DNA from: Mesorhizobium sp. 65-26
GTDB taxonomy: Bacteria > Pseudomonadota > Alphaproteobacteria > Rhizobiales > Rhizobiaceae
DNA: 64,000 bases
Assembly (NCBI GenBank): GCA_001899205.1
Contig: MKVL01000020.1
Coordinates: forward strand, 1-64,000
Direction of reading: 5' to 3'
Within the stretch, counting starts at the first letter, position 1. Each line of letters begins with the position of its first letter. Of the stretch, positions 1 to 8,181 are shown piece by piece. A program made the position numbers and the translations under genes. The notes under the pieces are model-generated. The model had not been told where the DNA came from. It saw nothing but the letters and a program-made list of their open reading frames with translations, and ran no database searches.

Positions 1-1330
1 CGCCGAACCAGATCAGGTCGATGCCGAGCTTGTCCGCCGCCGGCGCCAGCAGCGGCACGATGATGAAAGCGAGCTCGAAGAAGTCGAGGAAGAAGGCGAG
101 CACGAAGACCAGGATGTTGACGCCGATGAGGAAGCCCACCTCGCCGCCCGGCAGCGACGTCAGGAGGTGCTCCACCCATATCTGCCCGTTGACGCCATAG
201 AAGGTCAGCGAGAAGACCCGCGCGCCGATCAGGATGAACAGCACGAAGGAGGACAGTCTGGTCGTCGAGGCCAGCGCCTGCCGGATGACATCGAGTGAAA
301 GCCTGCCCTTGGCGGCCGCCATGGCCAGCGCGCCGACCGCGCCCGTGGCGCCGCCTTCCGTCGGCGTGGCGATGCCGAGGAAGATGGTGCCGAGCACGAG
401 GAAGATGAGCGCCAGCGGCGGGATCAGCACGATGATCACCTGCTGCGCCAGCCGCGACATCATATTGATGTTCAGGCGCCGGTCAGCGATGGCGACGAGG
501 TAGATTAAGATCACCCCGACGCAGGCGCCGAGGATGTCCGCATTGTCGCCATGAGCCGGCTCGAGATAGCGGTAGGCGGCATAGGAAGCGGCGACCGCGA
601 CCACCAGCGCCGCCAGCAGCGACAGCACGCCGTGACCGAGCGTGCGGGCTTCCAGCGGCAGCGCCGGCACCGACTTCGGCCGGACGATCGACATGATGAG
701 GATGTAGAGCGCGTAGAGCCCGGTGAGCACGAGGCCGGGAATCAGCGCGCCCTTGTACATGTCGCCGACCGAGCGGCCGAGCTGGTCGGCGAGCACGATC
801 AGCACCAGCGAGGGCGGGATGATCTGGGCCAGCGTTCCCGATGCGGCGATGACGCCCGACGCCAGCCGGCGATCGTAGCCGTAGCGCAGCATGATCGGCA
901 GCGAGATCAGCCCCATGGCGATGACGGAGGCCGCCACCACGCCGGTGGTCGCGGCAAGCAGGGCGCCGACGAAGATGACGGCATAGGCCAGTCCGCCCCG
1001 GATCGGGCCGAACAGTTGCCCGATCGTGTCCAGCAGGTCCTCCGCCATGCCCGAGCGTTCGAGAACGATGCCCATGAAGGTGAAGAAGGGAATGGCCAGC
1101 AGCGTGTCGTTGGACATCACGCGGCTGCCGTAGAAATTGTCCGGCAGAGCGTAGAGCAGCGGCCAGGCGAGGTCGATCGCGCCGCCGGAATGCGGCGTAA
1201 GCCACACGCCGATGCAGAAGAACAGCAGCCCGTTGGCGGCAAGCGAGAAGGCGACGGGGTAGCCGATCAGCATGAACAGGATCAGCGAGGCGAACATGAT
1301 CGGCGCCATGTTCTGGGCGATGAAGACCAT
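1..1330 (-). CDS. TRAP transporter large permease (DctM-type), 3'-truncated by window edge
   Basis: Inner-membrane large subunit of a tripartite ATP-independent periplasmic transporter; with the small permease it imports an organic acid-type solute using an ion gradient. The frame stays open from the ATG at 1330 to the window edge, giving about 443 residues of almost continuous hydrophobic segments. It carries the DctM-like run MGIVLERSGMAEDLLD and a TATPTEGGATGAVGA stretch. Roughly 90 extra residues sit between the two halves, so it belongs to the longer DctM subgroup. Its ATG overlaps the stop of the small permease by one base (TGATG), showing translational coupling. The C-terminus lies outside the window. 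Substrate cannot be told from the sequence. Confidence 0.9.
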   Translation of the reverse strand, partial: MVFIAQNMAPIMFASLILFMLIGYPVAFSLAANGLLFFCIGVWLTPHSGGAIDLAWPLLYALPDNFYGSRVMSNDTLLAIPFFTFMGIVLERSGMAEDLLDTIGQLFGPIRGGLAYAVIFVGALLAATTGVVAASVIAMGLISLPIMLRYGYDRRLASGVIAASGTLAQIIPPSLVLIVLADQLGRSVGDMYKGALIPGLVLTGLYALYILIMSIVRPKSVPALPLEARTLGHGVLSLLAALVVAVAASYAAYRYLEPAHGDNADILGACVGVILIYLVAIADRRLNINMMSRLAQQVIIVLIPPLALIFLVLGTIFLGIATPTEGGATGAVGALAMAAAKGRLSLDVIRQALASTTRLSSFVLFILIGARVFSLTFYGVNGQIWVEHLLTSLPGGEVGFLIGVNILVFVLAFFLDFFELAFIIVPLLAPAADKLGIDLIWFG

Positions 1331-1914
1331 CACGAGCGCACCTCGTCGGCCAGCGCCTTGGCCTCGAGTTCCGCCTGTTCATGCGCGGCCAGGAACGGAT
1401 TGGGATCCTCCATCAGGCCGCGCATGATGGCGATCTTCTTGATGATCTCGGAAATGCCCTGCAGGAACAGCAGGAAGAAACCGGCGAGCAGGATTGCCTT
1501 GGCCGGCCAGACGATCAGGCCGCCGGCATTGGTCGACATCTCGCCGCTGCGGAAGGACAGCGACACGTAAGGGACGAAGTAGATCACCATCAGCGTCACG
1601 AACGGCATCAGGAAGAAGACGTGGCCGAACAGGTCGATCCAGTGCCGCAGGCGGCGCGGAAAGAGCCCGTAGACGATGTCGATGCGGATGTGTTCGTTCT
1701 GCTTCAGCGTATAGGCCGCCGCCAGCATGAAGGCGGCGCCGAACAGGTACCATTGCAGCTCCAGCCAGGCATTGGACGAGGTGTCGAACACCTTGCGGAT
1801 GACGGCGTTGCCGGCGCTGACCAGGATGGCCAGCAATATCAGCCAGGATACCAATTTGCCGATGGTTTCGTTGAGGCGGTCAATGCCTCGCGACAGGGCG
1901 AGCAGCCCTTTCAT
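1330..1914 (-). CDS. TRAP transporter small permease (DctQ-type)
   Basis: Small four-helix membrane subunit of the TRAP transporter, 194 residues, of usual family length. Hydrophobic segments lie near residues 20-40, 50-70, 90-115 and 130-155. The segment with NAVIRKVFDTSSNAWLELQWYLFGAAF is typical of DctQ proteins, which commonly show a WLELQWYLFG-like motif. It is first in the visible operon and is coupled to the large permease downstream. The usual periplasmic binding subunit (DctP) is not immediately upstream, where an unrelated LivH-type gene ends after 256 bases; it may lie past the window edge after dctM. Confidence 0.9.
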   Translation of the reverse strand: MKGLLALSRGIDRLNETIGKLVSWLILLAILVSAGNAVIRKVFDTSSNAWLELQWYLFGAAFMLAAAYTLKQNEHIRIDIVYGLFPRRLRHWIDLFGHVFFLMPFVTLMVIYFVPYVSLSFRSGEMSTNAGGLIVWPAKAILLAGFFLLFLQGISEIIKKIAIMRGLMEDPNPFLAAHEQAELEAKALADEVRS

Positions 1915-2170
1915 GCATTCCTCCCTGGTGCGGCGCGCGGGCTGGTTCCCCCATTCTTATGCGTCGCGTCGCCGTGGCCCAACGGTATGCCGTGCGTGGT
2001 CGGCCGGGTCAACCTGGGCGGTCGGGGGCGGCGCCACCGTCGACGGCGCGGGCACTGGAAAACCGCGGGCAGCGCGGCGGCTCATGCAACGAAAGTCTTA
2101 GCGCATGAGCCGGAAAATCGGAGTCGCGCACCAAATCAAAGCTTTGGAGTGTCCTGAAGGATGCGCGGAT

Positions 2171-3082
2171 CTAGGCGAGCTTCCTGGTGTCTCGCCCGGC
2201 TCCGACCAGGACCAGCATGGCGACGAGGAAAAGATACATCCAGGCATCGCGCCATTCGATCGGGAAGTAGCCGGCCCACAGGGACTCCGCCATGCCGAAG
2301 GCGGCCGCGCCGACCGCGGCGCGTGGCGGCGACTGGTAGCTGCCGACCGCGGTGACGAAGAGGATCTTCAGCCCGTAGACCAGGCCCGAGCCGAAACTGA
2401 CATTGCCATAGTAGAGCCCCGCCAGAGCGCCGGCCAGCGCCGCGCAGAGACCGCCGAACAGCACGGCATACCTGAACACGCCGCGCACATCGACGCCGCA
2501 CATGGCGGCCGCGCCCGGGTCGTCCGAGACCGCACGCCACCGTCGGCCGAAGCTGGAACGGGCGAAGAGCCAGGTCGCCAGCCCGATCGCCGCCAGCACG
2601 GTGGCGCAGTCGAGCAGTTGGATCAGCGTCAGCGTCGCCCTGAAACCGGAATCCTGCGCGAAGACGATCGGTTGCGATAGCATCGGCGGAAGCCAGAGGT
2701 CATGTGTGTCGGCCGCGATCCGGCTGGCTTCCGACAGAAACAGCAGCACGCCCAATGTCGTCACCACGATCGCGTTGGGCGTGCGGTCGGCAAGCGGCTC
2801 GAAGATGCTGCGCGAGAGCGCATGGCAGATCAGCCAGGCATAGAGGAAAGCCGCGACCACGCCGAAAGCGACGGCCGCGAACAGGGTCAGCCACAAAACC
2901 TGATAGCCGAAGGCGGCGGCCAGGATCATCGTCTGTCCGCTGAAGGCAAACAGGGCGCCGTAGGCGAGGTTGGTCCGGTGCAGGATGCCGTTGGTCAGCA
3001 CGTAGCCGAAGGCGAGTAGCGCATAGAGCGCTCCCGAATGCAGTCCGTTCAGAACCTGCTGGAAGAAATACAGCATAGGCAT
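2171..3082 (-). CDS. Orphan branched-chain amino acid ABC transporter permease (LivH-type)
   Basis: 303-residue inner-membrane permease of the LivH/LivM family (HAAT uptake systems for branched-chain amino acids, amides or urea). The N-terminus LNGLHSGALYALLAFGYVLTNGILHRTNLAYGAL is the typical LivH opening, and about eight hydrophobic segments follow. The family normally works with LivM, LivF, LivG and a binding protein; none is near, so this is either an orphan component or a remnant of a larger locus. It is transcribed divergently from the CGNR regulator, 88 bases away, with a dyad between them that could control both. Some sequence variants (HRTNLAYG rather than N.AHG) suggest a divergent subgroup. 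Confidence 0.82.
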   Translation of the reverse strand: MPMLYFFQQVLNGLHSGALYALLAFGYVLTNGILHRTNLAYGALFAFSGQTMILAAAFGYQVLWLTLFAAVAFGVVAAFLYAWLICHALSRSIFEPLADRTPNAIVVTTLGVLLFLSEASRIAADTHDLWLPPMLSQPIVFAQDSGFRATLTLIQLLDCATVLAAIGLATWLFARSSFGRRWRAVSDDPGAAAMCGVDVRGVFRYAVLFGGLCAALAGALAGLYYGNVSFGSGLVYGLKILFVTAVGSYQSPPRAAVGAAAFGMAESLWAGYFPIEWRDAWMYLFLVAMLVLVGAGRDTRKLA

Positions 3083-3130
3083 CCCTTCGGGTCGCGGAGG
3101 CCGCGCCCAGCATAGGTTTGCGCCTGAGAT

Positions 3131-3162
3131 TCTAACTTGTCAAATAGCATTTATAGGTTAGA
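3131..3162. promoter_or_regulatory. Imperfect dyad between livH-like gene and CGNR regulator
   Basis: TCTAAC (3131-3136) and GTTAGA (3157-3162) are exact inverted arms 20 bases apart, and the half-sites extend imperfectly inward (TAACTTGTCAAAT against TAACCTATAAATG on the other strand). The element is AT-rich against a GC-rich background and lies just before the ATG of the CGNR gene. Reading it as an autoregulatory operator shared with the divergent permease is inference. Confidence 0.4.
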
Positions 3163-3170
3163 TTTCCGGC

Positions 3171-3794
3171 ATGACCGTCTCCTGGACCCCGCATCGCTTC
3201 ACCGGCGGCCTGCTTGCGCTCGACACGGCGAACACCGTGGTCCTGCGGACCGATCCCGACCGGACCTTCGACCGCTTCGCCGATACGCGCGAGATCGGCC
3301 GTTTCGCCGAGGCGGCCAGCGGCTTCCGCGCCGCCGAACTTGGCGGCAGGCGCCTGGACGCCCAGTCGCCTGGGGACATCGCGCCCGTGGTCCTGTCCAT
3401 CCGCGAGGCGACCGACCGGCTGTTTCGCGATGCGGTGTCGAGGGGGGCGGTCGCCACCGGGGAGCTTTCCGGTTTCCTTGGTGCCTGCTCGACCGGTCTT
3501 GCCGGCAGCAGTGCCGAGGTCGGTTCGCCGGGGCGGCCGTTCGGCGATCCGGCGACACCCATCGCCTTCGAGGTGGCGCTCGCTGTCTCGGCCCTGTCGC
3601 TGCTGCGCGACGATACCGTAGGGCGCCTGAGGATTTGTCCCAACTGCGCCTGGCTGTTCGTCGACAGGAGCCGCAATTCCAGCCGCCTGTGGTGCGACAT
3701 GAAGGTGTGCGGCAATCGCCAGAAGGCCAGTCGTCATTATCGCCGCCGGGTGGCGGCCAGTAAGGTCGGCAACACGGAGGTCGGCAATGCATAG
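3171..3794 (+). CDS. CGNR zinc-finger / ABATE-domain transcriptional regulator
   Basis: 207-residue protein with an N-terminal ABATE (stress-response regulator) domain and a C-terminal CGNR zinc finger. Visible zinc ligands are Cys156 and Cys159 (CPNC) and Cys175 and Cys180, the last within CGNRQKASRHYRR, the hallmark basic motif of the family. These proteins are predicted DNA-binding regulators often encoded beside transporters or stress genes. It is divergent from the orphan livH-like permease and overlaps the following lipoprotein gene by eight bases, so the two are co-transcribed. No strong Shine-Dalgarno precedes the ATG, so a near-leaderless message is possible. Confidence 0.88.
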   Translation: MTVSWTPHRFTGGLLALDTANTVVLRTDPDRTFDRFADTREIGRFAEAASGFRAAELGGRRLDAQSPGDIAPVVLSIREATDRLFRDAVSRGAVATGELSGFLGACSTGLAGSSAEVGSPGRPFGDPATPIAFEVALAVSALSLLRDDTVGRLRICPNCAWLFVDRSRNSSRLWCDMKVCGNRQKASRHYRRRVAASKVGNTEVGNA

Positions 3795-4323
3795 GGTTCT
3801 TTCGCGCGCGGCCCTTGTCGGGGGCGCCCTGGCCGTGGCCGTCGCGCTCGGCGCCTGCCGCGACACCGGCAAGGGCGAGGGCAAGCTGTTCGAGATATCG
3901 GGCAAGATATTCGTCTTCAATTATAGGCTCGCCAGGGCGACCTACATGGTCACGCTACGGCCGCTGCAGCCGATGGGGGAGGGGCAGGTGGCCGTCGTCA
4001 GCTTCCAGGACCCCGCTGGCGGCTCCCCCCTGGTGGTCGAGCAGAAGGTCTGGCCGAAGCTCGATCATGTGACGCTGGAAAGCCCGGCGCTCTCCTGCGT
4101 CGTCAAGGGCAAGCCCTACACGATCGCCATCGTCATCAAGGACGCCGGCGGCGACGTGTTGCAGAAGATCGACACCACACTGATGTCGACCGAGGACCAG
4201 TCCATCCTCCCGGATCGCCCCCTGGTGGTCGGCGAGCTCTACACCGCCAATCCAGACCTTGTCGGTCATCCCGATGGCAAGTTGCCGGGCGAACCGAAGC
4301 CGGACTGCTCGAAGGCGGGCTGA
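3787..4323 (+). CDS. Predicted lipoprotein of unknown function
   Basis: 178 residues. The N-terminus has a short basic region, a hydrophobic core (ALVGGALAVAVAL) and a lipobox LGAC with Cys at residue 23, so it is probably a lipid-anchored periplasmic protein. The mature part contains a beta-rich pattern (ATYMVTLRPLQPMGEG, LVVEQKVWPKLDHVTLESPALSC) but I recognise no family. It has two further cysteines (in ALSCVVKG and PDCSKAG), which could form a disulfide. It overlaps the CGNR regulator gene by eight bases, suggesting coupled expression; whether it belongs to the regulated response is not known. Confidence 0.7.
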   Translation: MHRVLSRAALVGGALAVAVALGACRDTGKGEGKLFEISGKIFVFNYRLARATYMVTLRPLQPMGEGQVAVVSFQDPAGGSPLVVEQKVWPKLDHVTLESPALSCVVKGKPYTIAIVIKDAGGDVLQKIDTTLMSTEDQSILPDRPLVVGELYTANPDLVGHPDGKLPGEPKPDCSKAG

Positions 4324-4467
4324 CCGCCGGCCGGCCAGCTTTTCTCATGCCCGAGGACCGGCAACCTCGGGGACCATTCGCCACGCGTCGCCTGGCGCCT
4401 TCGATTTCGTTTGACCTCTCCGGCAAGGGGGAGGAAGACTGCGGCCGGCCGACGCTTCGGCGCGGCC

Positions 4468-4560
4468 TGGAGCCGGACGATCTGAGGTCGGATCGGCCTC
4501 GGAACAATTCCAGGAAAAGTGTTTCTGTCTGGAATTGCGTAAAAACAAAGAGATAGGGCT
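4468..4560. repeat. Composite degenerate rhizobial intergenic repeat (copy 1)
   Basis: Two known-looking elements are fused here. Bases 4468-4499 (CTGGAGCCGGACGATCTGAGG...) match the reverse complement of the end of the 29853-29973 element. Bases 4500-4560 (ACAATTCCAGGAAAAGTG ... GGAATTGCGTAAAAACAAAG) match the reverse complement of the 45519-45578 element, with the middle part shortened. Such elements recur between genes in Mesorhizobium. It lies between the lipoprotein gene and the oxidoreductase gene; the remaining sequence from 4324 has no gene I can support. Confidence 0.65.
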
Positions 4561-4609
4561 GCTCGGCGGTTCCATGGAATGCTGAACGGCTCTGGTGAAG
4601 GAATACCTG

Positions 4610-7600
4610 ATGACGCTGCATGACGTGGCGCTCGATGACAAGTTCGACCTTGGCAAGGAGCGTATCTTCCTGTCCGGGGCGCAGGCGGTCATCCGTATGT
4701 TGCTGATGCAGCGCGAGCGCGACCGTCGTGCCGGGCTGAACACGGCCGGATTCGTCTCCGGCTATCGCGGGTCGCCGCTCGGCGGCCTCGACATGCAGCT
4801 CTGGCGGGCAAAGAAGCAGCTCGCCCAGGCCGACATCGTCTTCCAGCCCGGGCTCAACGAGGAACTCGCCGCGACCGCTTGCTGGGGAACGCAGCAGGCC
4901 GAGCTGATGGGCGAGGGCACGCATGACGGCGTCTTCTCCGTCTGGTACGGCAAGGGTCCTGGCGTCGATCGCTCCGGCGACGTCTTCCGCCACGCCAATC
5001 TCGCGGGTTCGTCCAGGCATGGCGGCGTATTGGCCCTGATGGGCGACGACCACATGGCCGAATCCTCGACCAACGCCCACGCCACGGAATTCCTGTTCAT
5101 CGACACCATGGTGCCGATCCTCAACCCGGCCGGCGTGCAGGAGATCATCGACTACGGGCTTTACGGCTTTGCCATGTCGCGCTTCGCCGGCACCTGGGCG
5201 GCGATCAAATGCGTCAAGGACAACATTGAATCGACGGCCTCGGTCGACGCCTCGCTCGAGCGGCTGAACATCGTCATCCCGCCATTCGACATGCCGCCCG
5301 GTGGTCTCAACATCCGCAACGAGATCGACATGCTCGGCCAGGAGGAGCGGCTGCACGAATACAAGCGCGCCGCCGCCTCCGCCTTCATCCACGCCAACGG
5401 CCTCAATCGCATCGTCTATTCCGGCGGCCGCAATCCCAAGCTCGGCGTCATCACCCTGGGCAAGAGCTATCTCGATGTACGCCAGGCGCTCGAGGACATC
5501 GGCATAGATGAGGCGGCCGCCAACCGCATCGGCGTGCGCCTGTTCAAGGTCGGCTGCCCGTGGCCACTCGATTTGCAGCACATCGCCGAGTTCGCGCGCG
5601 GCCTCGACACCATCGTCGTGGTCGAGGAGAAGCGCTCGCTGATCGAGGTGCAATTGCGCGAGAGCCTCTACGGCACAGCCATGCAGCCGGCCATTCTCGG
5701 CAAGAGGAACGAGCGCGGCGACTGGCTCTTCCCGGCGAAGGGCGCGCTCGATCCCAACGAGATCGCCATCGCGCTCGGCGAACGGATCCTCTCCACGATC
5801 GGCCCCTCGGAGGAGATATCGGCGCGCGTCGCCAAGCTGCGACAGTTCCAGGCCATGCTCGCCGATACGGTCGATATCGGCTCGCGCACGCCCTTCTTCT
5901 GCTCGGGCTGTCCGCACAATTCGTCGACCAAGGTGCCGGAAGGCTCGCTCGCCGCCGCCGGTATCGGCTGCCATTTCATGGCGCTGTGGATGGATCGCAA
6001 CACCGTCGGCTTCACGGCGATGGGCGGCGAGGGCGCGCAATGGGTCGGCCAGGCGCCGTTTTCTAAACGCGACCACATCTTCCAGAACCTCGGCGACGGC
6101 ACCTACAATCACTCGGGCACGCTGGCGATCCGCTTCGCGCTGTCGAGCGGTGCCAACATCACCTACAAGATCCTCTACAACGACGCCGTCGCCATGACGG
6201 GCGGCCAGCCGCACGAAGGTGGCCTGACGGTGGACATGATCGCCCGGCAGGTGCGCGCCGAAGGGGTGGAGCGCATCGCGCTGGTCACCGACGAGCCCGG
6301 CAAATATGCCGGCAAGGCGGACTTTCCTGCCGGCCTCACCATCCACCACCGCGACGATCTCGACCTTGTCCAGCGCGAGCTTCGCGCGGTCAGGGGCGTG
6401 TCGGTGCTGATCTATGACCAGACCTGCGCCGCCGAGAAGCGCCGCCGCCGCAAGCGTGGCACCTTTCCCGATCCGGACAAGCGCGTCTTCATCAACGAAC
6501 TCGTCTGCGAGGGCTGTGGCGACTGCGGCGTCACTTCGAACTGCGTCTCGATCCAGCCGGTGGAAACCGAGTTCGGCCGCAAGCGCAAGATCGACCAGTC
6601 GAGCTGCAACAAGGATTTCTCCTGTCTCAACGGCTTCTGTCCGTCCTTCGTCACGGTGCATGGCGCCAAGATCAGGAAGGCCGAGGGCATTGCCGGCCGG
6701 AGCGATCCGCTCGACGGCGTGCCGGAGCCCACCGAATTCCGCCTGGGCGGCCAGGGCTGGGCGGCGATCATCGACGGCGTCGGTGGTACCGGCGTCGTCA
6801 CCGTCGGCGCCGTACTCGGCATGGCCGCGCATCTCGAGGGCAAGGGCTGCGGCATGATCGACATGGCCGGCCTCGCCCAGAAGGGCGGCTCGGTGTTCAC
6901 CCATGTGCGCATCGCCCCGACGCCGGAGGACATCCACGCCATTCGCGTCTCCGCCGGCAAGGCGGACCTGGTGCTTGGCTGCGACCTGGTCGTGTCAGGC
7001 GCCAAGAAGGTGCTGGGCTCGGTGCGGGAGGGCCACACCATCTTCCTCGCCAACACGGCCGAGATCATGCCGGGCGAGTTCACCCGTTCGGCCGACTTCT
7101 CGCTGCCGGTCGAGCGATTGAAGAAGGCGATCCGGGCCGCCGCCGGCGACGACAAGGCGCATTTCTTCGATGCCACCCGCACCGCGACCGCGCTGTTCGG
7201 CAATTCGCTGGGCGCCAACATGTTCATGCTCGGCTTCGCCTTCCAGCATGGCGGCCTGCCGCTGTCGGCGGCGGCGGTCGAAAAGGCCATCGAGCTCAAC
7301 GGCGAGGCGGTCGCCATGAACGTCGCGGCATTCCGCTGGGGCCGGCGCGCCGCCCATCAGCCGGATTTCGTGCGCTCCCTCGTCGCGCCGCCGACAAAGG
7401 CGGCTGCCGCACCGGCGGAGACCCTGGACGACATCATCGCCCGCCGCGTCGCCTTCCTCACGGCCTATCAGAACGCCGCCTATGGCAGGCGCTACGCCGA
7501 CACGCTGGCGACGCTTCGCGCCGCTGAGGCCAGCGCTCTGGCAGGCTCGACCGCGGTGACCGAGGCGGCCGCGCGGAACCTGTTCAAGCTCATGGCCATC

Positions 7601-8083
7601 AAGGACGAATACGAGGTGGCCCGTCTCTACACCGACGGCTCCTTCTCCGCCGCGTTAGGCAAGCAGTTCCAGAGCTATGAGCGGCTCGAATTCCATCTCG
7701 CGCCGCCGATCCTCGGACGGCGCGGCAATGACGGCAAGCCGCGCAAGTCGAACTTCGGCCCCTGGATGCTAAAGGGAATGCGTGTGCTGGCGGCGATGAA
7801 GGGGTTGCGCGGCACTGTGCTGGACGTCTTCGGCTACACTGCCGAGCGGCGCATGGAACGGCGGCTGCTCCAGCAGTATGAGGCGGATCTGGGAACGATC
7901 GCCGCGGCGCTCGCGCCCGGCCGGATCGAGGCGGCGACGGCGCTGGCGTCCGTGCCTGCCCTGATTCGCGGCTACGGCCATGTCAGGCAGGCCAGTGCCG
8001 AAAAAGCCGCGGGTGAACGTGCGAGGCTGCTCGAGCGGCTCGCCGGCACGCCCGCGCGATCTGAACTCCAGGCCGCGGAATAG
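4610..8083 (+). CDS. Indolepyruvate:ferredoxin oxidoreductase, fused alpha/gamma-type single chain
   Basis: A 1,157-residue cytoplasmic enzyme that oxidatively decarboxylates aryl- or branched 2-oxoacids (indolepyruvate and relatives) to acyl-CoA with ferredoxin as acceptor. It joins in one chain what archaea split into IorA and IorB. Order: N-terminal pyrimidine-binding domain (SGYRGSPLGGLD), TPP-binding domain with CSGCPHN and an NDAVAMTGGQP motif, a cysteine cluster (VCEGCGDCG, then SSCNKDFSCLNGFCPSF) for Fe-S clusters, and a C-terminal gamma-type domain (DGVGGTGVVTVG, GLAQKGGSVFTH). I chose ATG 4610 over GTG 4595 because AAGGAA lies six bases upstream of it. Monocistronic. It probably serves aromatic amino acid breakdown. 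Confidence 0.92.
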   Translation: MTLHDVALDDKFDLGKERIFLSGAQAVIRMLLMQRERDRRAGLNTAGFVSGYRGSPLGGLDMQLWRAKKQLAQADIVFQPGLNEELAATACWGTQQAELMGEGTHDGVFSVWYGKGPGVDRSGDVFRHANLAGSSRHGGVLALMGDDHMAESSTNAHATEFLFIDTMVPILNPAGVQEIIDYGLYGFAMSRFAGTWAAIKCVKDNIESTASVDASLERLNIVIPPFDMPPGGLNIRNEIDMLGQEERLHEYKRAAASAFIHANGLNRIVYSGGRNPKLGVITLGKSYLDVRQALEDIGIDEAAANRIGVRLFKVGCPWPLDLQHIAEFARGLDTIVVVEEKRSLIEVQLRESLYGTAMQPAILGKRNERGDWLFPAKGALDPNEIAIALGERILSTIGPSEEISARVAKLRQFQAMLADTVDIGSRTPFFCSGCPHNSSTKVPEGSLAAAGIGCHFMALWMDRNTVGFTAMGGEGAQWVGQAPFSKRDHIFQNLGDGTYNHSGTLAIRFALSSGANITYKILYNDAVAMTGGQPHEGGLTVDMIARQVRAEGVERIALVTDEPGKYAGKADFPAGLTIHHRDDLDLVQRELRAVRGVSVLIYDQTCAAEKRRRRKRGTFPDPDKRVFINELVCEGCGDCGVTSNCVSIQPVETEFGRKRKIDQSSCNKDFSCLNGFCPSFVTVHGAKIRKAEGIAGRSDPLDGVPEPTEFRLGGQGWAAIIDGVGGTGVVTVGAVLGMAAHLEGKGCGMIDMAGLAQKGGSVFTHVRIAPTPEDIHAIRVSAGKADLVLGCDLVVSGAKKVLGSVREGHTIFLANTAEIMPGEFTRSADFSLPVERLKKAIRAAAGDDKAHFFDATRTATALFGNSLGANMFMLGFAFQHGGLPLSAAAVEKAIELNGEAVAMNVAAFRWGRRAAHQPDFVRSLVAPPTKAAAAPAETLDDIIARRVAFLTAYQNAAYGRRYADTLATLRAAEASALAGSTAVTEAAARNLFKLMAIKDEYEVARLYTDGSFSAALGKQFQSYERLEFHLAPPILGRRGNDGKPRKSNFGPWMLKGMRVLAAMKGLRGTVLDVFGYTAERRMERRLLQQYEADLGTIAAALAPGRIEAATALASVPALIRGYGHVRQASAEKAAGERARLLERLAGTPARSELQAAE

Positions 8084-8159
8084 GCGATACGCCTTGTTTA
8101 CCTGTAGAAGGATTTCCTGATCTTTGCTTGCGGCCGCTGTAGTGGTTGCAATGACCTTT

Positions 8160-8174
8160 CTAAACCTTTCTTAA
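8160..8174. promoter_or_regulatory. CtrA-box-like sequence before the GGDEF-EAL gene
   Basis: CTAA-N7-TTAA, seven of eight positions of the TTAA-N7-TTAA site of the alphaproteobacterial cell-cycle regulator CtrA. It ends eight bases before the annotated GTG. A role in control is inference from position and consensus. Confidence 0.35.
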
Positions 8175-8181
8175 GGCGGAT

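Noticed and set aside
4136-6937. A 933-codon open frame on the minus strand across the oxidoreductase gene
   Set aside because: It is antisense to a clear 1,157-residue enzyme, is low in family features and rich in Ala, Arg, Asp and Val as expected of shadow frames in GC-rich DNA.
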